From contig CM053140.1 in assembly GCA_028571685.1 (NCBI GenBank), positions 26,083,501 to 26,147,500 of the forward strand: 64,000 nucleotides of DNA, written 5' to 3'. Position numbers and translations under genes: made by a program. Below the pieces are notes generated by a model. The model did not search any database and was not told the DNA's origin. It saw nothing but the letters and a program-made list of their open reading frames with translations. Positions 1 through 12,200 of this stretch are shown here, in pieces. The stretch's first letter is position 1. Every line of letters starts with the position of its first letter. This DNA is from Heterohyrax brucei. Taxonomy: Eukaryota; Chordata; Mammalia; Hyracoidea; Procaviidae.

Positions 1-480
1 CCCTGATGTAGGGGGAGAAAAATGGGTGTGCAGAACTAGAACTCTATTAAAAAGACCAGACTTGATGTTTCATCTGACTGGCGAGTTCTCTGAGGACATG
101 ACTCCCAGACTCTCTGTAAGCCCAGAGCTGAAACCAGTAGCAAAGCCAACTCTTCAAAGATTGTACTGGACTGTAAAACATGCAGTGGCGCTGGTGAAGA
201 ATGTGCTCCTTGGCATAAATACATTATTATCAGGCTGTCTGAGCAACTCTTTTCCAGAGGTGAGATGAGAGGGCAAGGGCAAAAGGGGACAGGAGTTAGC
301 TGAACAGGTATAGGAAATACAGAGCGGAAATACAGAGGTATAGGTATAGGTATAGGTATAGGTATAGGTATAGCTGAACAGGTATAGGAAATACAGAGCA
401 CTGTGCTGTCATAAGGGGAGAGTAGTGAGAGTAGCATAATGGTGTGAGTGCAGGGTTTTATACGGTAAATTTATCTGGAC
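1..480 (+). repeat. L1 3' UTR fragment
   Basis: Resembles the 3' UTR of other L1 copies in this window (compare 640-1180 and 33000-33560): an AGACCAGACT...GACTGG block, then a GAGGGCAAGGGCAAAAGGGGAC purine tract and a tail with a GTGCTGTCA motif. No coding capacity. Confidence 0.65.
337..373 (+). repeat. (GGTATA)n hexanucleotide repeat
   Basis: About six perfect tandem copies of GGTATA. Single GGTATAGGAAATACAGAG units flank it on both sides (306-325 and 380-398), so the array probably grew within a duplicated L1 3' UTR segment. Confidence 0.9.
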
Positions 481-639
481 TGTAAACTCCCAATTAAAGC
501 ACAATAAAACATTAAAGAAAAAAATGCTAGCAAGCAGCCACCTAAAAAGCTTTATTTGGTCTCCACCCACTTGGAGCAAAGGACAAAGAAGAACATCAAC
601 GACATGAGGAAAACACAAGCCCAAGACAGACAGCCACAT

Positions 640-1185
640 ATATCAGAGACTACATCAACATGAAACCAGAAAAATTAGATGGTGCCTAGACACTGCCAAA
701 GACTGCCTTTACAAGGAACTTAGCAGATTCTCTGATGCTGTGGTTGAAATGCAGGGTGCAGAATTCAAACACCAGTGAAAAGACCAGACTCGACGGTCTC
801 ACAGACTGGAGAGTTCCCAGAAGACACGGTCCCCAGACTGTTAGCCTAGAACTGAAACCATTCTGGAAGCCAACTTCTCAACAAAGATTGCACTGGTCTA
901 TAAGACATAAAATGATACTGATGACGTGTATGCTTCTTGGCTTGGGCAGATACAGGAGACTAACTGGGCAGCTCCTGTTCAGAAGTGAGCGGAGATGACA
1001 CAGAGGGACCAAGAGCCGGTTAAATGAACAAGGCAAACGTTGCAGGGGGAGGAGAGGAGTGTGCTGTCACAGTGTGAGGAAAGCAACTACGGGCACATGG
1101 CAAACTGTGTAATTTTTGTATGAGAAATTGTAATTGTAATGTTTCAGTGAAAACACAATGGAAAAAATAAAAATTTATAAAAATA
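640..1185 (+). repeat. L1 3' UTR fragment
   Basis: Shares ordered blocks with the L1 3' ends at 25600-26000 and 33050-33560: CCAGACTCGACGGTCTCACAG, a GGAGGAGAGGAG purine tract, GTGCTGTCACAGTG, then an A-rich end at 1150-1185. Confidence 0.65.
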
Positions 1186-1826
1186 AAGAGTCACGCAGAC
1201 GGTACAGGACAGGAACTTTGGTTTTGTTGTACCTAAGGGGGCTACGAGTCAGAGCCAACCCTAGGCTGACACGCACAAAACATCTGGGCAAAGCTGCCAG
1301 ACCAAGAGGTAGGACTTTGTCTTACAGGTCACAAGGATTCCCTGCCCATGCCAAGTGCTGGGTAGGGTTCTGTGTGCAGGTGCACGTGGGTGTGTGAGAC
1401 AGAGAGAGAGAAAGGACGGGGTTTTGTTGTTTTTGTTGGGACACAGAACAGCAATGAGACAGAAGACGTGAAGCAGAGATGGCAGGACACCACACAAAAA
1501 GGCATTAGCAGTGTGCAGACGAACCTCTCACCCTGACATGGGGACTCTGGGTTACTGCTGGGACACCTGGTTTATGGACTGAGAACCCTGCAGGCATCTC
1601 CTGTCCCCCCCTATCCACAAATGAGGCCTGTGACCAGCACCAGCAGATGTGCTCCTGGGCATGGCTAGAGCGTGGCACACACACCACCTGTGTTCTTCAC
1701 ACTAATGGGCCTGATTAGGAAAGACTCAGTGTCTCCTTTCAGAGGAGAATGTGGAAGGAAAAGTCGCTTTCACGCACACAAAGGAGCAGACAGGATCACC
1801 TGGCTCTCTTGCCCAAGAGCGCTCAC
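1186..1826. other. Intron stretch, nothing recognised
   Basis: Intronic sequence downstream of exon 19 on the gene strand. No EPS15L1 exon, no RNA gene and no repeat family that I recognise. Confidence 0.5.
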
Positions 1827-1963
1827 CTTGGAAGGTAGGGAGGGGTTTTTCGTGAATGGGTCTGAGGTAAACGGGTCATTCTTTGTCTGTTTCTTGAAGA
1901 AGTCATCATTGGCAGAGCCACGGAACGGGTCACTTTCTTTGAAGGGATCTCCTCCAAATGGAT
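1827..1963 (-). CDS. EPS15L1: EPS15L1 exon 19 (DPF region)
   Basis: A 137-bp exon completing the split Asp, then [20 protein letters not shown] through [19 protein letters not shown] to PSLPSK. Five DPF motifs are seen, counting the split one. Acceptor TATTAG, donor AAG|GTGAGC. The next human exon (LDPFESSDPF...) is not found between 1 and 1826, so it lies left of the window. Confidence 0.95.
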
Positions 1964-4900
1964 CTAATAAGCGAAAGAAAAGTGTCCCATGAACAAACAC
2001 TACTGTGCTTGGGAAAGGTTCTTAAGTGGCACAAAAGTTATGTGTTCGACTAACCCAGAGGTTAAAGGTCTGAACCCAACAACGGTACCGCAGATGAAAG
2101 GCCTGGCAATACGCTTCTATCAAGATGGTTGCGCTGTTGTTGTTCGTTCCCATCAGGTTGATTGTGACTCACGGCATCCCCGTGTGTGCAGTGCAAACTG
2201 CTCCCAGGGGTTTTCAAAGCTGTGACCTTCAAGGAGCAGCGTGTCAGGTTTTTCCTCCAAGGCATCTCTGGGTGAGTTTGCACCGCCAATCTTTTGGCTA
2301 GTAGTCCAGAGCTTCACCATCTGTCCCACCCAGGGGCTCCTCCATTAAGACTACAGCCAAGAAAATCCTATGGAGCAGCTCTACTCTGTCACACGTGGGG
2401 CTGCCTTGAGTTCAAAGCCACTCAGCCTTAACCAAGAACAACAACATGGTCAGGAAAAGAATCCAGGCCCTGAAGAACACACATCTATCTGTCTGATGTA
2501 GTGTAGGACACTCTAGAAAAGGTACAGCTACAGAGAGTACAGATCAATGGTTGCCGGGCCAGAAGTGGGACAGGCTGCAAAGGGGCACGAGGGGGTCTTG
2601 TAGGTGATGGAATGTTATACATCTTACAGTGACTGCGCACATTTGTCAAAAGGTGTCTAATTGTCAAAAGGTGTCTAATTACACACTGAAAATTGGTGGG
2701 TTTCGCTGTGTGCAAATTACGCCTCTCGATGAAGCTGATTTAAAACAGAGTGAAAATAAACAGTGTGATCTCAACACGGCACCTGGGCCGCACTCCACTC
2801 CAGTGCTCATATAGGGTGTGGGCATGGAGGGTGGAAGAAGAGACGGCACCAGAAGCAAACAGACCAGGCTTGCTCGTAAAGGGGCTGAACATCCCCAGTA
2901 TGCACCCCAATCTTCCTGGGGTCTGTGGTCAGAAGTTCCTTCTGTATAGGAACCACGTGGAACACCCCTACAAATGCCAGAGGTGTCTCTGGCCCCAGTG
3001 TGACCAAGTTTTCATGGGCATGTTCACAAAATCATAAAGGGGCACAAAGTTATGAAAAGAAGAAATGTCGTTTCTAGGTACCTTCAGAAACTTAACTCAC
3101 TACTACCATGTACTAGGAAATCTAGCAGAGGAGGCTGGGAGGTAGCTGTTTTCCTTAACTAGGGATGGGCATTCTGTGGACTAGACCACAAAATACTTAC
3201 CTGTTGATGCAGTTTGCTGTTCTGCAAAAGGGTCATTCTGGAATGGGTCACCTAGATTAGAGGAGAGACATGCTTAGCTCTACAGAGGTACAACAGAAGG
3301 CGAGGCAGTTCACGCCTACATGGCTTTCACCTTCCGTCTTCCACCTGCACGTGGCCCTCTGCCTGCCACTTGTACATGACCTCCACCTGCACACAGCCCT
3401 TTACCTGTCACCTATAAACAGTCTTCCACCTGCACACAACCCTCTACCTGCTGCACTCCCCCTGAACATGCCCCCCTACCTGCACACTGCCCTCTACCTC
3501 CTGCCCTCCACCCGCCCACAGCCCCCCACCTGCCCACAGCCCCCCACCTGCCACAGCCCTCCACCTGCCCACTGCCCTCTACCTGTCCACCGGCCCTCTA
3601 CCTGCCGCCCTCCACTTGCACCCTGCCCTCCACCTGCCCACGGCCCTCCACCTGCCCACGGCCCTCCACCTGCCCACGGCCCTCCACCTGCCCACGGCCC
3701 TCTACCTGCCCACGGCCCTCCACCTGCCCACGGCCCTCCACCTGCCCACGGCCCTCCACCTGCCCACGGCCCTCCACCTGCCCACGGCCCTCCACCTGCC
3801 CACGGCCCTCCACCTGCCCACGGCCCTCCACCTGCCCACGGCCCTCCACCTGCCCACGGCCCTCTACCTGCCGCCCTCCACTTGCATCCTGCCCTCCACC
3901 TGCCACCCTCCACCTTACTGCAGGTGATTACCCCTCAGGCCTGTGCAGGAAACACTGAAGGCTTCATTCTCCCACAGACCAACTGAAAGTGCAGCAGGCA
4001 GTTTGAGGAGCCTGACTGAGCCAACCCTCTGACTGGGTGTCTCATTCAATGCTGCAGCTCACCAGTTAACAGGCTGAGGCAAGGAACTCAAGATTAACCA
4101 GACTAGAAGAACCCCTGCCATCTTCATTTAGACTGGGTCGTCCCTGGCTTCCCTGATCACTAAGCCCCTCAGAAAGGAGTCTAAGAAATAGCCAAGTGGT
4201 GCAGCCGTTACGGAGACTACTTTAGCAGTTCTTCAAAAAGTTGAACACAGAATTACCATCTGACCCAGCAACCCTAATCCTAGGTATCTACCGAGGAGGG
4301 GAGGCAGGAATGTGAGCAGAAACCTGCGTGCCAGTGCTCACTGTAGCACTTCACAACAGCCAAAAGCTGGTGATAACTGAATTGTCCATCAGTGGGCAGA
4401 CGGATCAACAAAATGTGGGCCATACACACAAGGGAATATTAGGCAGCTCTAAAGAGAGATGACTTCCTGGTACATGCCACATGGATCAACCCCCAAAACA
4501 TTGTGCTGAGCAAAGTCAGGTCCAAAGGACAAATGCTCTATGATCTCACTCACATATCTAGGAGATGCAAGTGTACACAGACCTAAGTTTATTACTGGTT
4601 ACCCAGGTGGAAGGGAGGGGAAAGGAAGCATTTAGACTCAGGGACACTGAATTTCTGTTAATGGCAGGGGAATGATTTGGAAAAGGACAGTGAGAATGGC
4701 TGGGCAACATGAAGAATGTCATCAGCGTCCATGATCTGCACATGTAGAAACTGCTGAGGTGGCGAATATTCTGCTATGTGTATTTTTCACCACAATTTAA
4801 AAAAAAAAAAAATAATTTAAATAAAAGGAACAGTTTTGTGACAAGAAGCTTAGTGTCAGGGGACATACCTTTGAAGGGATCAGCTCCTTTGAAGGGGTCA

Positions 4901-7900
4901 GATTTGAAAGGGTCTTCAGCTTGGAAGGGGTCCGGGTGTAGGTCTTGGGCATTGTTGCTAAATAACAGGGCTTTGTTTTTGAAAGGATCATCCTATAATT
5001 TGTGGAGAGACAAGATAGGGATTCTATTAGTTCAGATCTAAAGTGGTCAAAGTACAGAGCTCCATGCCTACCTCACACTCCCCCTTGAGAGGGAAGGTGA
5101 CTTGGGAAGGAAAGGTTTTTTTAAGTCATCAGGTCACCAGGTACAGCCTTTAGAGTCAGGAACAGAGACTGCCGTTAGCTGGGACAAATGTACCCTATGA
5201 CGTAAGATGACAATAGCAACAGGGGTGATGCACTGTGGGGCAGACGGGAACCCTTGGCACCATCTCTGCCAATCTGTAAATCTAAGGCTATTCCAAAAGT
5301 TTATCACAACCACTGAATGAGTAAGACGTGTCTGAAAGTGCCCCAAACAGAATGTATTCCAGATGTGAGACCACCCTTGAGCCCCTTTCCTCTACGCACC
5401 TAGATGGCTGTTTTAAAATTCAAATCACGGTTTTCACGCCAAGAGACGTGCCAGCTGTTTGTACTGTATGCAGGAACAGGCATGTATGCAGGTACAACTA
5501 CTCGGGCATTTGCAATGCTTGATGTTAAAAAAAAAAGTGGTTGCCAGCAGTCAACTGCAACTCACTGCAACCCTACAGAACAGAGTAGAACTGCCCTGTG
5601 TGGTTTCCAAGGGGCAGCTGGTGGATATGAACTGCTGACTTTTTGGTTAGCTGCCATAGCTCTTAACCACTACACCACCAGAGTTTCTGAAAGCACACAG
5701 CCGAGATGCTGGGGCTTAAACCCACGGCCTCATACACATAAAGATGTTTACTTTTAAGAACAAGCCAACACATTTGGACCAGAAAATTTTTTTTTTTTTT
5801 TGCTTCTTAAGGGAAGATTTTTAGAGAGCCACACAGTCTGAAGGGGGCCAGTTTGTGCCATCCACGGAAAGGGAACAGAGTGGACTCCGGTTGGTGAAAA
5901 TACATCTTTGCATACATGTAGACGTCACCATGGTGTCAGAATGTGGAGGTGTCTTGCTAGACTTGGCACAAAGGTTCAGACCCACATGACTGGCAAACCA
6001 TCTGTTATCCTGGTGGACAAACCTAGATCATTAAGGCAGGGCATCTGTGGGCGCACTAGCAACGGGACAGGGTAACGACAGCAGAGGTCCCATGGAGTAT
6101 CGTGATGAGACATCAGCCTGTGGTGGCCTGCAATGTCTGGGCCCTGAAGGTGCCTTCAGCCCATTCTGGGAGAATGAGCCAACACCCCTCCCTTCTAGTG
6201 AAGAGTGAACGGCGTTTTCTTACCTGGGAGAGAGTGTCTGGAGCCTCCAGCCACAAACAGCTTCCCAAAGTGGGGAAACCAAGTTAGACTTGGCAAGTAA
6301 GAAGAGGTGCCTGCAGGTACCGCTACCACCACAAAGGGTGGGTTCCCTGGCACTAATGGACATAGTCACATATGCTCTCTAAGCATACGATGCTGCTTGT
6401 GGGCACAGCCAAGCCCTGACCTAAGGGGGTAAGGAGACCAGTGTGGGAAGCATGTCCCACCATTGTACCACTGGGTGCAGGGATGAGTATTTGTTCTAGA
6501 AGGAGACAGGAAAATGGAGGGCTTTGAAGATGCAGTCTGTTAGGAATGGCAGCCCAGCCTTAGGACAGATGCTTCTGTTTAGTTCTCAAATGACATTTAA
6601 TTATAAATGTGGGTTCTTTAAAAATGTTTCCTATATGTAGCCACAAGATGTTGGACAGGTCACACAGCAGGAAAGAGAAACTGGGATTCTGGGACCTCCA
6701 GCCCAGTCTTGTGCCCAGACTACCAGGACTTGAACCCAGAGTCAATTCTTCCATGATTCGCAGGAAAGACTGTCCACTTGAGACAGCCACCCAACGTTCT
6801 CCTTCAAAGCAAAGGCCAAAGGTGACGATGGGAGGGTCTGTGTGGCTTCAATTCCATTTCAGTGACTCAGAAATCTAGAAGACTAGATTTCCCCACAAAC
6901 TCCATCATTCACTGACCATCTCCAAGAACTGACCCATCTCCCAGCTAAGAAATGACTGTAGCAGCCACAAGGTGAGGAAAGGTTGATGCCATGTCCCACT
7001 GCAGAGGGAAGATAGCTGGAACTGCAAGGCCAGCAACCATTCAGGTTCTGAGGAACGAGACAGCACTGTGAGGCACTGGCATTTCTGGGCTGTGCCTTCC
7101 CTGACAGGGGTGCTAGGCAGCAGTGGGCTCTGAATGAGAATGCCCCCATCTGTAGCTCCTATCCATTGCCGTGATGTAAATGCTCTTGCCACAGATGATT
7201 TTGAGGTAGGAAGCATTTAATAACCAGCCAGCAAGATTCCGATGTAAGAGCTGGCTCTAGCTCGCCACGGCTACTAAGTGTCCACCTCTGCCAGGGTGTG
7301 ATCAGTGTGGGGCCGTCTTCCAGGGCGGTTCTCAATAAAGGTTGGGTCTGTGCTGACTTAAAATCTTTCCACTAGGTGTGGTCCCTCTGTGGGGCAAATG
7401 TAGAATGTGCTGGGTCACCAACCTAAAGGTTGAAGAGTCAAGTCCACCCAGAGGTGTCTTGGAAGGAAGGCCTAGAGATCTGCTTCTGAAAAAGCAGCCA
7501 CTGAAACCCCAATGGAGCACAGCTGTACTCTAACACACGCGGAGTCACTGTGGTCTGGTATCTACTAGACAGGCTGGTTGGGTCTGCCTTCAAGACAAGA
7601 GGCCAGTCTCCTTATGACCAGAGGAGAGAAGAGAAATAAGTTAAGTCCTTAAGAATACTGTGTCTGTCATACCTGGAACCTCCAGCTATGGGCTTTCCCA
7701 AAGTGGATAAGGCTAGTCTTACTCTCAGGCCAGTAAGAGACACCTGAGGGCTCTGTATCTTGGGCAAAGTAAAACTGCATAAGCTTGATGATATATAGGA
7801 CGAACTTAGCAACTCAGAAAGTTCTAGATGCACCTCTGATTATGCTACCCTCCACCACCACCCCCAAAAGAAAACTCGGAGAACCCTCTCTCTGGAGGAG

Positions 7901-9195
7901 CAGTGTGGAAATGTTCAGGGGGAAACAAAAACCTCTCCTCTGAGGGCTTATTAAGAAACAGAAACAAACCAAAAGATGCTTTAAAATCTGTATTTGTACA
8001 ATGACACAAAGAGTTTCTCTTTCAGACACTGTAACAGGCTTATATGTAACATCTCTGGTGTCTACATTCCAAAATTAACTATTATGTAAACTTTGCTCCA
8101 CTTAAAAGATGACCAACAATAACAAGAAAGGTCAAAATCGATGGAAAGTCACCGGCCCCTTGCAAACTGCCACATCACTGCCAACGTGCATCCACGGAGC
8201 TCACCTCATGAGCCCTGCCAGAACGGCATGTTCGAGCCATTTCCTGAACTGGGACCAACGGGCAAGCTTAGGGCCATGTGACAGGAGAGGCAGATGAAGA
8301 AGGTGCAAGCCCGGCCTGAAGCTGACAGGCTCCCTGGGCACAGCCAGGGAGAAAGCGGAAGAGCCTAGCTCATGAAAGTCACAGTGAATGAACACGCGTC
8401 ACAGAAAATGGAAAGGGAAAAAGGGAACAAGAAAGCTGATGACAGGCCCAAGAGCACGAGGAAGGTCCCGTTCACACCCCACGGGCAGCGCAGCAGCACG
8501 GGTGGGGACAGGGCAGCAGCACGGCCAGGTTGGCCAAGACACAGGGCAGAAGGGAGAGTCCACAGCAGGTCTGAAGCGACTGGGGGAAGCTGAGTTTCCT
8601 CGTAGATCCTCCAGGCCAAGCAACTTGGTGACACAGAAGACAAGCATGTTGAGAAATGACCATGAGGAACCGAGTCGGAGTGCGATAAGGCAGGAAAGGA
8701 GCCTAGAGGCTGGGCCAGGACAGGAGACGCGGGCTCCGTGGGGACCAGGACAGGGAACAGGCAGCGTCAGGGTGCAGGGGAAGCCCTGGGAACATCAAGA
8801 CAGATCGAGAGTGACCCACTCCCTAGACAGCCCCAGAGACACTCTCATCTATCAGATGAGGTGGAAATCTTGCACCGTCCAGGCTCACGTGGCCCAGCAG
8901 AAGAGGTAATGTATGTAGGTGTCAGGGCACGAGATCACAGAAGGAGAGGAGGCCAAGAACCCCAGATATGGACTGGTGCCCTGGTCTCAAGGGATAAAAG
9001 GGAGGGATGGGGTTTTAAACAAGGCCCAAATTTCCGGAGAGGCTGCCTGTAGCTGAGTCAACAATGCCCAGCAAAGGCTGTTGTTTTCCTTGGTCTTTAT
9101 CAATGTTTGATTTTCAAGGTGCTCTTCTAGAAATACACACAGATATACGTACTCCTATGCATGCGTGCACTGACCCACCACACCTGGGCACATCT

Positions 9196-9229
<34 letters not shown>

Positions 9230-12200
9230 CTCCCAACCCCCCAACTGAGTACACCCTGGGGTTTCACAATGCGTGTAGATATAGATCTGATTCTTCTCTG
9301 TTTGGAGAAGGCCCCTGAATTGGAGGGGTTGGCTTGTTCAGATGCTCCCACATGGATGAGGTGACGGGGGACTCCAGCCTGTCCTTGGCTCTGGACCTTG
9401 ATGAGCCCAGGTGCACTTGCCAGGAACAGGCCCATGAGGGAACACAAAGCAGTAGTGGAAACTGGAAACCCCCTCCCCTTGCACAGACGCACAATGGCCT
9501 GTTCACAAGTCCAGAGATGGGGAGTGACCACAAGAAGCCACTCCAAGGGCGCGACGCAGCTACTCGACCTGCACCGTGGCTCCGAAGCCGCCCCGCTCAG
9601 TCAGGTCAGTGAGGCCCGGTGCCCCATTGAGGACCTCGTCACTGGAAGACAGACCACGGCGGGCATCCTGCTGGCTCTCGTACAGCTGGGAGAGCTTGCT
9701 TCTCGCCTGTGTGACAAAAAAACCTCCATGTCACATGGGAGCTGGAAGCAGTGTTGGGCAGGATGACACTCCTCCTCAGATCCAATCCTGGGCCACTCAT
9801 GAGGGTCAATGGCAGGCCAGAGCTAGACGTCTCCAGAGACAACTCTTCCTCCAAACCCGCGGGCTACCGTGCATCAGCAGCACTGGGCAGGGAGGGGCCT
9901 GTGTGCAGGCACACATGGAGATTCTGTTGCTGATCTGTGACCTAGGGGATCCTATCCCTGTGGGTTACAGACAACTGTAGTCTTTACAGAAGCAGACTGC
10001 TAGGCCTTTCTTCTACAGTCCTGAGCAGGTGGGCTCACACCGCCAACCTTTAGGTTCATAGTCAAATGCAAAGTGCTTACACCATCCAGGGACTTTCACA
10101 TATGCTGACTCTAGTGCAGACTAGGTCAGATAAAACACAGATAACTATGTCTTCAAAACGCTCCTCAGCAGTCCTCCTTTCTGGTGGAGTCATCATTACC
10201 TCATATGGAGCCCCTGGGTGGTGCCAACAGTGAATGCACCCAGATGCTAACTGAACAGCTGGGGTTGGAGATCATCGAGAGGTGCCTTGAGAGAAAGGCC
10301 TGGCAGTCGACTTCTGGAAACTCAGCTGTTAAGAACCCTACGGAACACAGCTCTACCCTGACGCAGGCAGGGCCGCCAGGAGTTGAAATCAACTCAATGA
10401 CAATGGCAACTGGTTTTTCTCGGTCTATTATTACTGTTGCTAGTACGAGTAGCAGTACATGCCTGTATCTACACTCCTACATGCTGGAAACCCTGATGGT
10501 GTACCGCTACAGCTGCTAACCAAAAGGTCCACAGATTGAGGCTGCCAGGTGCTCTTTGGAAACTCTGTGGGGCAGTTCTACTCTGTCCAATAAAGGTCAC
10601 TATGAGTCGGAATGAACTTGACAGCAGCAGGCTTTGGTGTTTTCTGTTTGTTTGTTTAGACCCCTACAGAGATTTTACAAACTCAGGGCTGTGGAAAGAA
10701 AACAATTCAATAATCCTACAAATAAGATTAACAACAGAGCATAATTCAGAGAATTAAATTTCCTTTGAATGAATTAGTGGGACATGTTTGGGATCAGCCT
10801 TTGCCTGTACATCTTAGGAAAAATTGGCTCAGCCAGGAAAAGTAGCAAAGCCTGCCATTGGGTGTCTGCGGAGGTCAGTGCCACACCCATTCTGCAGGTC
10901 AGATGCAGAAAAGCCAACAGTCTATAGGGCTAGAAACCATGCAGGCTACAAGGCCCTTGGGTGAGGGGAAAGTAGCCCACCGTGGGGTGCACAGGAACAC
11001 ATGGTGGGAGGCAGGGACCCATGTGGCACAATGAGGTCCTGCACAGGAGACATGGAGGGTCCACGTGGGGTGATACTGGCTACAAGGTAGCCCCTCAATG
11101 TCTGGCACTGGACTCCCTGCTCTTTGCAGACATCTGTCCTTCAACTGGACCTAGCAAAGAATCAGAACACCTCCCCCAACCCTATCTCCTCTTTGTACAA
11201 CCCTCAGGCTAGCAAGGGCACCCTAAGACCCACAGTCTCTCCTGAGGAGCCTCTGACTGAATTCTGTAAGGGCACCTGCATCCGATCATCTACCCTCAGA
11301 CCAGAGAGAAGGTGGAGGTAAAGCTGAGGTGAGTGTGAGGCCAGGGCACTAGGGAAGCCCTGGCCTTCCACTTCCAGGGGTAACACAGCCTGTGAAGGAG
11401 AACCTGCTGCACACACATGGTGAACCCAGCACCCTAGTGACCACACACACACCAGGCTGATCCCTGGCCAGTTGGCTGCCTGCCCACTGGGACCCTGCCC
11501 ACCAGTACCTGGTTGATCTCGTCTTGTGTGGATGCGAGGGACTTGAGGATAGTCTCCAGCTGGGCACGCCCAGCCTGGATGCTCTGCTCCAGCTGTGCCT
11601 CCTCCTGCTGCAGGCGGCCCAGCTCAGCCTTGGCCCGGTTCAGATCATCCTCCTGGGACCGCAGGTCTGACTCCTGTGACTGGATCTGCATCTTCAGTGA
11701 TGAAATCTGAAATGGGATTGCAGAAAGTCCACGTGTCAAGGTGAGAGAGGGCTCAGAGAAGAAGTGTCAGTCCACAAACTCAGAAAGAGCTCAACTGGGG
11801 AAGGGGAGACTGAGCACAAAGCCTGGGCTCCATGGCTAACATGGTCCCATTCTGCACCCTGAGCAAAGATAGATATCCTCACCTCACATGCTGACACTGC
11901 AGGCTCTAGAAGGAGCAGGACCTGACCTGGGCAGCCACCTACCTGTGCCCTGTGGGGCTAAATATGCTATACCAGACCTTGAGGATTGTGAAGTTCATAA
12001 ACATCATGGTCCCCTGGTTTCCAGTGAGCCATGCAGGCTGCAAAGGATGGCAGTGAGGTGGCCAGACCTCCATGTGTGTGGTGTGGATCAACAGTACCCA
12101 GTGTGCTAAGATGTTTGAGAAGCTTGGGTCTGGGGACCCAGCTGGCTCACTTATATAGCCTCATCTCTAGACACACAGGTGGGTAAAATGGCTTTGATGT

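Noticed and set aside
1-1826. Next EPS15L1 exon after exon 19
   Set aside because: The expected LDPFESSDPF-type sequence is not found in any frame of the reverse strand, so it lies outside the window.
3631-3864. CRISPR-like repeat array
   Set aside because: There are no unique spacers between the repeats, and the DNA is mammalian. It is a direct tandem minisatellite.
3270-3986. 238-codon open frame on the plus strand rich in HGPPPA repeats
   Set aside because: It is produced by the 18-bp minisatellite, lies in an EPS15L1 intron and has no recognised domain outside the repeat.
8388-8909. 173-codon plus-strand open frame
   Set aside because: Low-complexity basic sequence in a GC-rich intron, with no domain, no homologue that I recognise and overlapping open frames on the other strand.
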